This document shows positions 12,729-24,833 of a stretch of DNA of 64,000 bases, in pieces. The number at the start of each line of letters is the position of its first letter. The first letter of the stretch is position 1. Both the position numbers and the translations under genes were made by a program. Source of the DNA: Volvox africanus. Its lineage: Eukaryota; Chlorophyta; Chlorophyceae; Chlamydomonadales; Volvocaceae. The notes under the pieces were generated by a model. That model saw only the letters and a list, made by a program, of their open reading frames with translations. It was not told where the DNA came from and ran no database searches. The stretch is taken from NCBI GenBank assembly GCA_030268105.1, contig BSDZ01000094.1, forward strand, positions 5,366,501 to 5,430,500, given 5' to 3'.

Positions 12729-13437
12729 TGGTGGATTGGGGCCCAGCGGCTGGAGGAGTGATGATCCAAAGAAAGGACTTCGTCCCCGCATCCGGGGACT
12801 CTCCTAAATCAAGGATGGGTTTTGGCGGGTGCTTTGAAGAACACTGAGCCGCAGGTAAAGCGAGCCCATAGAAGTGGCGAGAGTGTGCTCTTGTGCTGTG
12901 GGACCAAGCGCCGCACTCCCGATGGATACAGCGTGGGAGCTTGTTGTGGTGACTGGCCGTGATAATGCACGGGGCTACAATGACACTGCGACATAGGTCA
13001 GGCTGCGACAAACTGACGTACATAGATGTGTATATGTACGAAAAAATTTCGTACGAACGTACGTTGTGTAGATTTGAAGACGCACCCGTTCGCGTTGCTA
13101 AGCGCCTTTATTGTGAATGGCCTGGACGACGGTGAATGGGCTAACTAACCAACCAACCAATTGATGTTGTGTTCGTTACCGATAGTCCTGCACGTGGCAG
13201 AGTGTGCATCCAGGATCAGGATTTGAGATCGCTAGTTTAGGCAACATGACACAGCGTCCTCGTTATCATTGATAGCTTTTGCAACTTATCTGCATGCTTT
13301 GTGAATCCTTTATGATGTATATTTTGCTGCATGTGCGTTTGATTATCGCATGCGCATCTCATCCACATTCGGTCAACTGAACGTTCTGTCAGCCATTCTT
13401 TGAAACTGCGTGAGCTGCAGTGCGGTGGAACGTGCGC

Positions 13438-13442
13438 TGTAA
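13438..13442 (+). terminator. Candidate TGTAA poly(A) signal for CDCA7
   Basis: This is the first TGTAA I noted after the CDCA7 stop, implying a 3' untranslated region of roughly 700 bases. A five-base word can occur by chance. Confidence 0.4.
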
Positions 13443-15426
13443 GTTGTCACCATGTGAAACCCCGGTGAAGAAAGCTTTACCCCTCTTGGGCATTTTTAAA
13501 TCACCACTGGACGAAGGCTTTACTAGTGCCCTGATGTAGATGCTGTATATCGTACGGCGACAGCGGTATTTTGCTATGTTAAAATCGCATGATAGGTTGC
13601 TCGTTCATGTAAGGGCTGCTCATGTCCACGAGGTCCGGTCCATTGAGCGGATGTGGAAGATTTGATCAGGCCGTGTCGGTGATCCGAGAGGGGCCGTGTC
13701 GGTGGTCCCTGGCTGTCCTTGAGAGACCGGCATAACGGATGACCAACGATGAAGGGACAGCAGATGATGATGGAGATGATGATGATGATGGGAACAGCGG
13801 CTGGCGGATGAGGTATAACAATGTAAACACCATACGCTTCGTGGAACGAAATCTGTCGGATTGCCCACCTTGAGGTGGGCGATCCCATTGCAATTGGTCA
13901 GGTCAAAAACACCATCATTTCCACGCAAATGGTCGATATTAAAACATTGTTGCGATGGTCGACAGGGATAATAGAGCAGTTAAGTATTTATATTAATTTG
14001 CCCGCAGCGGCAGGTAGGAGCGCAGCAGTAGGACCTGGATGCGGTTGGGAAGGCCGCCGCACACGGCGCGCACAGCTATCGGGGCTAGGAAACATTGGTG
14101 CCCGTGGTCCTGAGGTGGAAAGAGCACTCGATGGTGTGCTGGAGTCTATTCCAGGGAAGTTGGATTGACCATTTTCAGGTGGGTGAAGGAACCACAACCG
14201 GTCTGGTATAACAGATGAGACCGTACGTGAAGGGAAGTCACAATTTTGCCGCAGGCAATTTCATGTATGCAAGCCTTCTGACGCGCGGCGTGAGGTTTGC
14301 TGGCCGCGACGGCATGCATGGCTCTTCCGCATAGGTGCAAACTTGCGAGAGACGCTCTAGTGAATCAATATACGGAGTCTTACAATAAGATATTTCAGTA
14401 AATGCTTTACATGTCTGATTTGAAAGGCAACATTTTTAGTCCTTGTCGCTGCTACAGCAATCTACAGCGGAACAAGAGGAACCATCCTCATTCCCCAATC
14501 TTATCATAGATACCAAAATATATAATTTTTATCTGTCATACCAACGTTTTAAGTATGATGATGCGAAACCGCGTCCTTCGTAATAACCTGGCCCTGTTTC
14601 GTAAGGGTTAGTAAAATCTTTCTATCCAACGGAAGATCAATTGGTGCCCATACCAACCAGAAAAGTATCAAAGTCAATGAGATCCATGTATTTAGTGGGT
14701 TATAGCCGCATCATATTGGACGAAGAAACATTTAACTAGTCTGCCTCAATGATTAGGGTCCTTAGTTGCCGCTAGCTGGTAGTTGCGATTTGAGCGCCCG
14801 CCCCATTCGTACTTCTGGGACAACCCGATGAATACAAAGCAATGGCACGTTGTTGACGGGCGATGCTAAATGTGCTCGGATTCCGTGTGCTCGGATTCCG
14901 CCCTGCCTGTGACGTTGGCAAGGCTCTGTGCGTTCCGAGCTTCACGTGGGCCAACAGCAGCACTTCCTTCCACAACCAGAGTTGTAGTAAGTGCAGTTTA
15001 AGACTCATATCATTTGACGTATCAATAATGCTGCATGTCGCGACTTAGCTACATACCGGGCTAAGTGCTTGACTAATAAGTGATCCGGGCAATCTCTCTG
15101 CAGCCTCCTGACCACCCCTGCTCTCGATAAACACGCATCCCATATGTATCTTCATTTCTATTTTCATAGCTAGTTCAATTGTCTTAATTCTTCTTGATAC
15201 CAAATTTCCTTGACATCGATGGTTTGGTCGCGACAAAAAGAACTGTTGACTCAATGTATAATGGTAATGCATCAAACAACTAAATCGACGACCACCGGCC
15301 CTCGGCAGGCTCACACCTCGGATAGCGGTGCAGCAATCAGCCCTGTCTCTGGACGTGAGCACTCTCTGGGCCATCATCTCCACCAACCTCCTTTCAATTT
15401 CCTCACCAGCCATTATTCAGCTGGCC
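13443..15426. other. Intergenic region with no recognisable gene
   Basis: No spliced open frame that I can support is present on either strand. The region contains a short GAT-rich patch near 13765-13790 and a direct duplication of GTGCTCGGATTCCG near 14872-14898. The last few hundred bases should include the promoter of the secreted proline-rich protein gene. Confidence 0.5.
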
Positions 15427-17902
15427 ATGGCGCGCCTGCCGTCGCTACGAAGCGCATGGACGCCCCTGCTTGTTGCGTTTCTTTCGGCAATCCTCCTATC
15501 TCACGGAGCATATCCAGTTGCCGGCGCAGCGATCAAGAAGAAAGCTCTCCCGCCGCCCGTGGAGGTACGTTCGAGGAAAGAGGGCGAACGATAAGGCTGA
15601 GAAATGCTCACTACTTGGTCCCAATAGCTTATACGGTCTGACATGAGTAATTCATTAGTTAACGCATTTGTAAATTCATCATTAAGTAGATAGGAATGGA
15701 ACTTTATGGATCACAGCATCGGCCTGTCACTCAGATCTCTGGTGCAATCGGTTTCCGGATTTTGGATTCCATGTATGTTTTTTGGATTCCATGTATGTTT
15801 TCGTGTTTCATTCCATCTTTCCATCTTGGCAGTGTTGGGCCGTTCATGTCTGGTACTACACCACAATAGAGTACTTTTACTAATAAGCAACTCATAGGCA
15901 ATGCACTCGACAGCAGCTGAGAGGCCCCCAAACGGCTCCAGTCGAAGTTAGCGCCGTTCATGTCATGTCATGTCGTGCGATTGTCATGTCATGTCGTGCG
16001 ATTGTCATGTCATGTCGTGCGATTGTCATGTCATGTCGTGCGATTGTCATGTCATGTCATGCAGAAGGTGAATGGAGAAAGGGGGTTTCTAACGCCCTTC
16101 CGCTACCTGCCTACCTCCTCCCCTCACCCTCTCCCCGCAGGAGCCCCCTCCGGATATGCTCTACTACTTTCCCCCAGTGGGGGCGGGGGAGGAGTACCCG
16201 CCGCCGGCGGTATCCACAAAGTCACCACCGTCCCCATGCAGCTCCAGTAGCCCGCAATGCACCCCGGCCGCAGAGCTTGGCCATGCCGTAACTACAAACC
16301 CCTCCACAACCCCTCCACAATCCTCCCGCAATTCACGTCTGCTGCCGCCCCCTCCTCCGTCGCTCACTTCACCTGTGTTGCCTCAACCAGCACTACCACC
16401 TTTTCCAGAGCCCCGTCAGCGCCTGCTACCTCCACAACCATCGCAGTCGCCCTTGAACCCATCACCACCATCGCCACCACCATCACCATCTTTTTTGTCA
16501 GTATCTCCCGCCTCCCCGGACGTGACCGAGGTTTCTCCCTCCCGGGAGTCCTCCCCTGGAGAGCTGCCGCAATCTCCACTCTATGCAGTATCGCCGTCTT
16601 TGGACCCATCATCGGGACCGCTGCATCCATCCCCAACCGAGCAATTACAGCCGCCAACGAAGACATTACAGCTGCCGCCAACGGAGACGCTACAGCCACC
16701 GCCAGAGACGCTACAGCCGTTACCCGAATGGCCACATCCGATAGACGCCTTCCCTTTGCCATTCACACGACCATCACCGGCGGGCGACCTCGTTCTTCCC
16801 CTTCCTCATCAACAGATTGCGACCCCACCGCTTGAGCCGGGCCCGCCTCCAGTTCCCACACCAAGTATGTGACAGACGATGACGATGACGATGACGATGA
16901 CGACGCGCATTCCACTCAAATTATAGCACACGAACTGTTTTGGGCTTTCTAAGCACTGCCGTACACTATCGCCATGGTCAACCCTCTTACGGAGTCCTTG
17001 CCTTAGCGGTCATTTGTCCTCCCCACCAATCCGCCAACGTGTACGCATGAATGTAAACGTGTGGTGTGTTTTCCGCTTCTTAAGACATCAGCGTCACGCA
17101 AGCTCCTCTTCTATTTGGCAAGCTCTCTTTGCACATATGGCCGGGGCGAACAGAAAGAGAGGGGGAGGAGGGCAAATCGTTTGGCAGAGGCCTCTTCCGC
17201 GTAAAGGCCGGTGATGAACACACACGCTTTTGTGGGATTTGTGTTGCTCTGTGTGTGGGATGTTGATCTACTTTTGTACCTTCTTATCAATCCCTTCTCA
17301 GCCCTCCCCTCCGACTCTTCTTGCACGCTACCCCCCTTTCCTAGCGCTCCCGGTTACCCCTCCTGCTGCTTCCTCACCCCCTCACCCTTTTTGCACACAC
17401 ACACACATACACCCCTCACACAGGCCACCTGCAATCCACACCCGCGCCTTCCTCCCAAGGACCCATGGCGTATCTAATGCCTAGGGCAGCTCCCCCGATC
17501 TACCTGACGCCCCTCCATGCGTCATCTCCGCCACCTCCCCAGCCTCCCATCTACCTCCTTCCCGCCAGTTCTCACACGTTCCACCCATCGCACAGCCGGA
17601 CCTCTCCGGGACTGCACGACGGGGATCACCCCGGCTCTGGCCCAAGCCCCTTTCTCAACCCCACCCCAGGCGTGTACGGGACCGATGCGTACAACGCATA
17701 CCTAGCCCCGGGGCACGTCGTAATAAGGGATTCGCCGACCTCGGGAGACCGACTAGGTCCGATCCTCCCCGAGCACTCCTGGAATGAGAGCGGAGATGTG
17801 TCGGGCTGTGTCTCTGGGGCGTCTAACGATGATGCCGATGATGCCCGAGGAGATCCCGAACCGAAACCACTGAGGGGCCGCCGATTGCTCAAGTGGTGGT
17901 GA
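15427..17902 (+). CDS. Secreted proline/serine-rich (HRGP-like) protein
   Basis: Three exons, 15427-15564, 16141-16864 and 17424-17902, join in phase to give about 446 residues. The start is chosen because MARLPSLRSAWTPLLVAFLS begins an obvious signal peptide: basic n-region, then a hydrophobic core ending near HGAYPVAGA. After a short basic patch (IKKKALPPP) the chain is dominated by Pro, Ser, Thr and Leu, with PPPPPSLTSP and PSPPSPPPSPS motifs and a repeated TLQLPPTETLQPP block. This is typical of hydroxyproline-rich glycoproteins of volvocine cell walls and extracellular matrix. The second intron begins GTATGT inside what would otherwise be a short reading frame to a TGA, and A|GC restores a Ser codon across it. 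There is no pherophorin domain and no hydrophobic GPI-type tail; the end is RGRRLLKWW. The precise family is unknown. Confidence 0.68.
15957..16062. repeat. 21-bp tandem minisatellite in the HRGP first intron
   Basis: About four and a half copies of the unit TCATGTCATGTCGTGCGATTG lie head to tail and end just before the 3' part of the intron. The copies look identical by eye. Confidence 0.92.
16873..16902. repeat. (GATGAC)n microsatellite in the HRGP second intron
   Basis: A short run of GACGATGACGATGAC lies immediately after the splice donor of exon 2. Confidence 0.85.
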
Positions 17903-19367
17903 AGAAACGCGTCTTCCCATCCCAGCTCAGCAGGGTACATGGGTACATAGGTACAACAGATAGGCCAGCAGATATGCGTTAATGTGGACGACCAGATGTT
18001 ATGTGCATGGGGGGGGGGCTATGCATGGCCGCCGCGCGCTTCAGACTTCAGCTGTGGTCGTAGTCGTTGTGAGGGAATTGAGCCGATGGCAACGCAGCGA
18101 ATGCACGCCAACGTAAAATTATTTTACAAACCATGATACCGTACGGCAGGAGTACGGTGTTGCTGATTGTGTTGCGGCATGGTGATGTTGACCTGCCTGG
18201 TCGTGCTCCTGGAACAAAATCCTTCGCGGTGCATGCGAAGGAGGGGGGGGGAGGTGTGATCCATTGTTTTGGGGGTTTGAGTGGGTGCGTGGGAGCAGGA
18301 AGGTGCGGTGGGGGAAGGACTCGTTCGATGATGATAGGGATGATGATGGTGATGATGATAGAGATGATGATGGTGATGATGATGGAGATGATGATGGAGA
18401 TGATGATGATGATGTACGAGATGGTGCCGATGTGCTGCGCCTTAAGAGTTCTCTGAGTTCTCGCCTGGCACTTCTGACCCCAGACCGGATGGCTCCCCTT
18501 CAATACCATTATTATTTTTATCATCATTTATATTTGCATATTTAATATCCGAGCTCGCTGCGCCAGCGTCAGCCATAAGTGCGAAGGATCAGGAAAAGAT
18601 GTGACGCGGGAGGATCAGGCAGGTGATGCACCACCCATCCCTCCACATGGGACTGGAGGCAGCAGCTCAGCCCCCTTTGAGATCTCGAGGCGCTTGGAAG
18701 CAGGATGGCAGGAGGATACACCAAATGGTCTTGACATGTGTGGTGGCGCACGCATCCTGTTTTCGATGTCCGATGCCTGGTCGCATGTTAGACAGTCGGA
18801 TACTCGCTGGCCCCACGTCGGGAAAGAGCGATGACCCAGACCGCCTCATGCGCTTCTCCGCGCGGCTGTTGCATCCTCTTCGCAAACCTTTTGCAGCCAC
18901 ATTTCGTGCTGCGCGTGGCTGTACTCATACAGAACACAGGGTGATGCCCTGTGAGGCCCATCTGGAGATATGCGAGAATGCGACCCATCTCTGTGACGCA
19001 ATCAGTTTTAATGCTGACACCTAAGCTTTGATTATAATCAGGATAAGTGTCGTAGTTTGGTGTGGGTGAAAACGACCAAAACTGCAAACGACAACGACCA
19101 CAACTTTAGAACGGGCTTCAAGCGCAGACGGTCCAGAGCCATAACAACGTGGCTCGAACAACAAGCAACAGTAACGACATGCTACATATTATACATACTG
19201 AGTCCACGAGCCGTGCGTCTCCATTCTTATATGTGCATTATAAGCCTTTGCATAAGTTTACTGTATGAAAGCATCATATAACAAAACAACTAATCCAAAC
19301 TTCTGTGAAATGTTAGGAGGTAGGGCATAGCCGTGCCTTTGCCAGCGCTGTCTGTGGTGACAGCTAG
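17903..19367. other. Region with no confident gene
   Basis: This stretch holds the HRGP 3' end, a G-run at 18009-18017 and a GAT-rich microsatellite. An open frame at 18623-19024 lacks convincing splice sites or similarity. Missing 5' exons of the gene at 19368-20103 may lie here, but I could not choose them. Confidence 0.45.
18329..18415. repeat. (GAT)n-type microsatellite
   Basis: An imperfect run of GATGATGATG, with GGT and AGA interruptions, spans about 85 bases. Confidence 0.9.
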
Positions 19368-20103
19368 GTGGATGCGGCTGAGCTTACCACATATGCAACC
19401 TGGAACCGTGCGATCATGGGAAGGTCACAGCTTGATGTTGACATTGAAAATGCGAACAACATCCGCATGGACCCATGCTTCGACACCATCACGGTGAGGA
19501 GCTTTTGAAAGTAGCTTTTACGTCAATGCATACACGTCATGTTGTCTTGCCGTAATCTAGGGTTCTGGTTATTTTCACTGACTTAAAGACGACTGGCCGC
19601 CATCGTGAAGTCCAGGCCAATGTTTTCCTGACAAGGTCCATTCGCTGCTACATGACCTATTCTCTGGCGAACCCACCTCATTCATAAATTTAATTATATT
19701 ATATAATGATTGGAAACATAAAACGGACTGAAACGCCCGCGCATCGCAGGGTGGTATTGGGCGGCTTCGAGCGGACAGCGTTTCGCTAAGCCTTCAACGA
19801 TTGATTGGAAAGAAAGAGATTAACAATCTCAATAATATCGGTGGTGCAGCTTCCAAATTCCAAGCGGCTTCACTAGCTCACCAGGTACATTATAACCGGG
19901 ACATCACGGGCAAGCAAGAAGTACTGGTTTCTTGCATAAGGAAGGCACAAACGTTTTAGCGTTCCACACTCGAAATGTTTTGCTTATCCCTGCTGGTACA
20001 TCTGCAGATAGACATGGGCGATAGATGTTTAGCGTCAGATAAGTCCCGGTGGCACATCATCGAGGATGTGCCGTGCCTTTCACAAGCCGTTTTATATATT
20101 TAA
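19368..20103 (+). CDS. Unrecognised spliced gene, 3' exons
   Basis: Three exon-like frames, 19368-19493, 19750-19884 and 20008-20103, are each bounded by AG and GT and are all phase 0, so they join without a stop until TAA at 20101. They encode VDAAELTTYATWNRAIMGRS..., GGIGRLRADSVSLSLQRLIG... and IDMGDRCLASDKSRWHIIED..., about 118 residues in all. I do not recognise the family. The first exon has no start codon in context, so 5' exons must lie upstream. Base composition is more AT-rich than in the neighbouring genes. A TGTAA at 20159 would fit a separate short gene. Alternatively the last frame could be spliced, also in phase 0, to the exon at 20508, making these the 5' part of the large gene that follows. 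A decayed mobile-element fragment is also possible. Confidence 0.4.
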
Positions 20104-20158
20104 TCGTTTCCTGAAAAATAATTCTTAAGTCATTGCAAATGCGTGATGATTGGTGTTG

Positions 20159-20163
20159 TGTAA
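20159..20163 (+). terminator. Candidate TGTAA poly(A) signal
   Basis: This lies 56 bases after the TAA that ends the exons at 19368-20103. It supports a separate gene ending there but could be chance. Confidence 0.3.
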
Positions 20164-20507
20164 GACTTGCAACATATCGGAAGCGATGGATGCTGCCGTC
20201 TGCTGCGCGCAGCATCAGTCCTCTGCAAGTTCGTCCCCTAAATGATGCCAGGACATCACGCACGTCCATTTGCACTCATAAGAATTAGGTTTTTTTTAAC
20301 TTCTCAGAAGCAGCGGATTATGTTTCTTTTGGCGTCATCACATTTAAATCGTATTATTAATCATATATCATTCGCGGCACAGTGTGCGGCCCGCTGGGCT
20401 AGGGACCATGACATGCAGCTCATCCTATAATTTGGCTCATAATCCATTTGGGTTGTGACCGTTTCTTCTCTTTCTGCGACCACCACCGCATTTGATTTTC
20501 TCCTCAG

Positions 20508-23500
20508 GGCTCCCCTCGGAGGGGCGGCCCCTTCGGTGGTTGCATCTGGTGGTTCAGACGAAATGGCGGGCTGGACGCTAACGGAAATAATAGAGGTGCA
20601 GGGTGGCCGACGAAACAACAATCCTTCGCCATATCCACAGCTTCATCCACATCATCACCATCATCCAGACGCTTACGCATCACGCGGTCAAGCAGCATAC
20701 GGTACAGAAGTGGCAGCGACTCTGACTCGGGAGAAGATGAACGGCCGGTACGACAGGTACGACACGTACTTGAAACACGGATTGCATGAAAGCTTGAAGT
20801 TGCTTGTGTATTGCCCAGACAGAACAAAAATGAAAAAACAAAATGAAAGGATTTTTAATTGTATAGCAGCTAAGGTATAAGGCAGGTGGCCACCCAAAGA
20901 GCAGGCTCAGAAGGTTGTTAGTACGACAGTTGTTTTGGGAGTTTGGTAAAGGGTAATCCGTACGAGGCAGCTCTACGTGTACTGCCCAAGTGACGGGCTC
21001 CCTGGACACTTGCAGGCTTTGGCGCTGACGCTGCGTTCATTTCGCTCCTATGTGGCCGGGTGGGGCTCGCTCGCACGGTTGCGGATACTGGGGGGCAGGC
21101 GCATCGTGATGCTGGATGGCCAGGCATGTTCTCTGCGGACTCACTTGCGAGCAAACAAACCCAAGGTGTGAGGGGTAAGGTGGAGGGGTAAGGAGGGGGG
21201 GCCAGGGAGGGAGGACGGGAGGACGGGTAAGGGGGAGGGGGAAGGGGGGGGGCAGGGAGGGAGGACAGGAGGACGGGGAAGGGGGACGGGGAAGGAGGGG
21301 GGGCCAGGGAGGGAGGACGGGAGGAAGGCAGGGTGGCTGTTGAGAATAATCGACACATCATTCGTACATGACAATTAGAAAGATGAAAAAAGTAATGACA
21401 CCACCTGGGGGGACGGCGCTTTCCTTTCTAAGGGCGGTCGGTGAGGAAGGCCGTTTCCAGGGTGCCATGCGTTGCCCGTTCCGCACCACCCAACTGTGCA
21501 CATTGTTGCCCGCAATTCAGTAAACCGGCACGCTGCTCGGCGCGGGACCGAGACCCATGGGATCTTGCGTCCTTTGACCCGTGGGTCCAGACTCGCAATG
21601 GCGCAAGAGCGAACGGAAAATCGTTTTGCTCTTTCATGTCAAATATCGCCTCGCAGCGCTCCGCCTTGCGGTTCCCTGTCCCTCCCCCGGCATCTTCACC
21701 GGACAGCACGGGGACGCACGATGCTCTCCCGGCATCTTCCCCTCCGGATTCGTCAATCACTCTGCCGACTTTGGTGCCGTCGAAAAAGAAACTTCGCTTC
21801 GCAAGTGATGTGCGGGGCTCCAGCCATGACAGCTTTCGCTCCGAAACCGGATCAGTGGCCGGATCTGAGGAGACGGTCTCGAAAAGGAATCCCCTGGAGC
21901 AACGAATTGAAACAAACAATGGCAGTGATGGTGACGGCAGCGGCAGCAGCAGCGGCGGCCTTGGCGGCGCCGAGCAAAACTTGTACGTCAGGGATCGAAT
22001 CCAGGTTGACAGCTTTGAGATTAGTCCAATGCAGTGCGCCGCCGCCGCCGCGGCCGACAACGACGACGATGACGATAGGGCTTGCGAAAGCACCGCGGCT
22101 TCAGAAACTTCGCCAGCTCGGTCCGCAACGTACGCCGCTGCCACCGCGGCATCGGCAGCAGGGCTCAGTGGCGGGACTGGGATGGCGGCTGTGGCGGCGG
22201 TTAATGGCTGGACGAGCAGCTCAATCACTGACTTGCAGCGCACCAATGCCGCGGCGGCGGCGCCGCCGACACCTTCCAGCGGAAGCTTAAGCCACGCTGG
22301 CGGGACAGCCTGCGCTGCCGTGCGACAGATATCGCGCAAGCCCATGATACGGAGCCCCCAGGGATGCAGTCGTGTGCACCCGCAAAGCGACGCCTTAGCT
22401 AATAGCATATCCGCTGCGGCGGCGGCGCCAGTGGAAGGGGGGTCGCAACAACCCGAGGCCGCCGATGCCGCCGCTGTCCTGGAGCCACCACCCCCGCTGT
22501 CAACACCTCCAACGCCGCTCGAGGCCACTAGAGAATGTGGCCATGTGGGCAGCGGTGCATTGGCGCCCGCTGGATCGCGTACCTCCAGTTTTTTATCTCG
22601 GCTGCTGCTGGGACCGCGAGATGCCGGAGCAACAGTCATGTCCAGTCGCATCGTTCAGCAGCGGCATCCAGTCGCCATCTCTTCTGGCGGCGGTGGCGGG
22701 AGTGAGCTTGAAGGCAATGGAGGTGTACTGATTGACGATAACGTCGCTGCAGGCAACACGGTGGCCGCCGGAGGCGGCGTTGGTGCCAAACATCCACCGC
22801 CGCTGTCGCCTCCGCCACCTCCACCGCCTGGCAAGCATATGTCGGCACGGATCCTCCGAAAAACCCAGACGGTGGCCGATAGGCTCCTGGAGCGTTCGTC
22901 GCCGCACGTGTCTAATGGAGTTGACGGCGGCGGTGACGGCGGCGGTGACGGCGACGAGAACTTCATACAAGTGCAAAGAGCGAGCTCGTACACAGCTCCG
23001 GGAATGATTACAGACGACAGGACGTACAGCCGGCCGCTTCCGCCCCGATCCGTGGTTTATGGAGGCGGTAGCGGCGGCAATGGCAGCAGCGCGCTGCTGG
23101 GCCTTATCACCGCTGCCGCAGATGCCGCGGCTTCGCAACTGGAAATTTGGTCTCCCTCACAAGCACCGCCGCGCCGACAGTTCCTGGCGGGGCCTCCGCA
23201 TGTCCGTGGTTTGCCGTACCGCCACCAAGAGTCCCTCCAGCACATGCAGCAGAACCGGCTGCGCCTTCGACTGACACTGAGACCTGCCGTGGGAGAAGAA
23301 ATTGAACCCAATGATGACGAGCCAGTTGTGGATGTGGCGGGGCAGGAGATGCCCCAGGGACAGCTCACACTGAGGGATCAGAGCCGGGGGGTAGGTCCAG
23401 GGGAAGGGGAAGGGGAAGGGAAGTCCAACGCTGCTCCGAAGTGGGGGATCACGTCGGTGCGTCCTGTCGGCGACGATGTCGGCGACGAAGAAAGCTTCGA

Positions 23501-24833
23501 CGGCGGCGGTGCTGACGTATCTCGGCGGAACTCGCGGAGCTTGAGGGGGCGTTGGACGGTGACTGCGACGGAAAGCGGCCATCACGCTGGTGGCGATGGG
23601 AGCGGCGGCGGCGGAGGCGATGACGGTGACGGCGACGACCCTGACGTCGCCAATACCGATGAGCTGCCGCAAAGGCTGGGTCGTGGCAACAGCCTGCCTC
23701 AGGTGGCGGTACACGGCGGCGGCCCGCCCGACAACTCTGCCTGCGCCGTTGACATCGTAGCCAACGACTTGTCATTTACGGTACCACATGCCGTACAAGA
23801 GGTGCAAGACAGTACGGCCGCGCGTGGCAGGGGCCAGCCGCACCTGAACAAGCAAGTGTCTGATCGAGCGGGTCAGCGCAGTGACACCGCGATGGCAGTG
23901 AAGACGGCGGCGGCGGCGGCGGCGCGGTCACGGCAGATCCGCGTAGCGCCCTTCACTGCCGCGCCCGAGCTTATAAAACTCGTCCCGTCCGTTTCTGCAC
24001 CGGTGCCGAGGTCAGCGCCGACGTCAGCGTTGACGTCAGCGCCAGCGGTGTCCACGCCGCCGAACTCTCGTATCAGGTCCTTGATTAGCAATCGCAGTGG
24101 CTCGAGCCGTTGGCGGCAGCAGCAGCAGCAGCAGCAGCAGGGACAGGCGCCACCGTTTGAGCCCATCTACCGGTCCGCTGCCAGCTTCTCCAGCACCAAC
24201 GCCGCCTCCGCCACGCTCCCAACCGGCGCCAACACCGTTACAAACAAAGATCGGACCTCCTCCATCGCCGGCAGCGAAATCAGCGCCGCACAGCCCCCAA
24301 ACCTGGCGGCGATTTCCTCCCCATCACAACAATCCTCAGAACAGCCCTCGCCGTCGCCACCGGTGCCTGCAGCCGCCGTTGGCACTACCGCCGCCAAGCC
24401 TCCGACCAAGCTGCGGATCCGGTCGTCGATGCTGTCATCCTCGAACCTCCTCCATACTTGCGAAACTAGCGATGAGCTCGACGACGACGAGGATTGCGGC
24501 GGCGGAGGCAGATTCGGCGGCGGCGGCGTTGTGAAGCCGCCGACCCCCCTCGTGCTCGAGACTCTGGATCTGGATCTGGAGGAGCAGCTGAGACCCATGA
24601 GCGGCATCATCAGCGGCGGTGGCGGCGGCGGCGCAGCGGCTGCCAGCCATTTCCGAGTACCCATGACGCCTCAGGCGACTCTGCGCCCCTCCGCCAGCAG
24701 CCGCAGTCGCAGTTCCATTTACAGTCGCAACGGCGACTGCTCCGTAATGGTGACGTCGCCGTCTCTTCCGGGGCCCTCCGCCGGCGAGTTTGTGTTGTCG
24801 CCTCTCAACACACCGACTAAGGATGGCCTCTGA
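20508..24833 (+). CDS. Large low-complexity protein of unknown function, 5' end not found
   Basis: I read exons 20508-20747 (80 codons), 20971-21165 (65 codons) and a giant exon ending at TGA 24831-24833; all are phase 0. The giant exon probably starts at 21657 after TCGCCTCGCAG, although an acceptor at 21449 also keeps phase. The total is then about 1,200 residues. The second exon (LYVYCPSDGLPGHLQALALT...) looks like part of a folded domain that I cannot name. The rest is Ser, Ala, Gly, Pro and Asp rich, with a basic SKKKLRFASDVRGSSHDSF segment, a Gln run near 24118-24140 and acidic patches such as DELDDDED. No catalytic motif is visible. A start codon must lie upstream, possibly in the exons at 19368-20103. 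Phosphoregulated scaffold or regulator is only a guess from composition. Confidence 0.5.
21176..21335. repeat. G-rich minisatellite in an intron
   Basis: About three imperfect units of 50-60 bases contain GGGGGGCCAGGGAGGGAGGA and GGACGGGGAAGGGGGA-like words. It lies between the second exon and the giant exon of the unknown gene and could form G-quadruplexes on the transcribed RNA. Confidence 0.85.

Noticed and set aside
12053..12769. 238-residue minus-strand frame with LPLAGAFSFF repeats
   Set aside because: Antisense shadow of the Lys/Ala repeat tail of CDCA7, whose sense frame is supported by splicing into the zinc finger.
18623..19024. 133-residue + strand frame
   Set aside because: No splice context, no similarity and ordinary length for a chance frame in this composition.
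21428..22651. 407-residue minus-strand frame
   Set aside because: Shadow of the Ala/Gly-rich giant exon; the opposite strand is open through 24833 and linked by phase to upstream exons.
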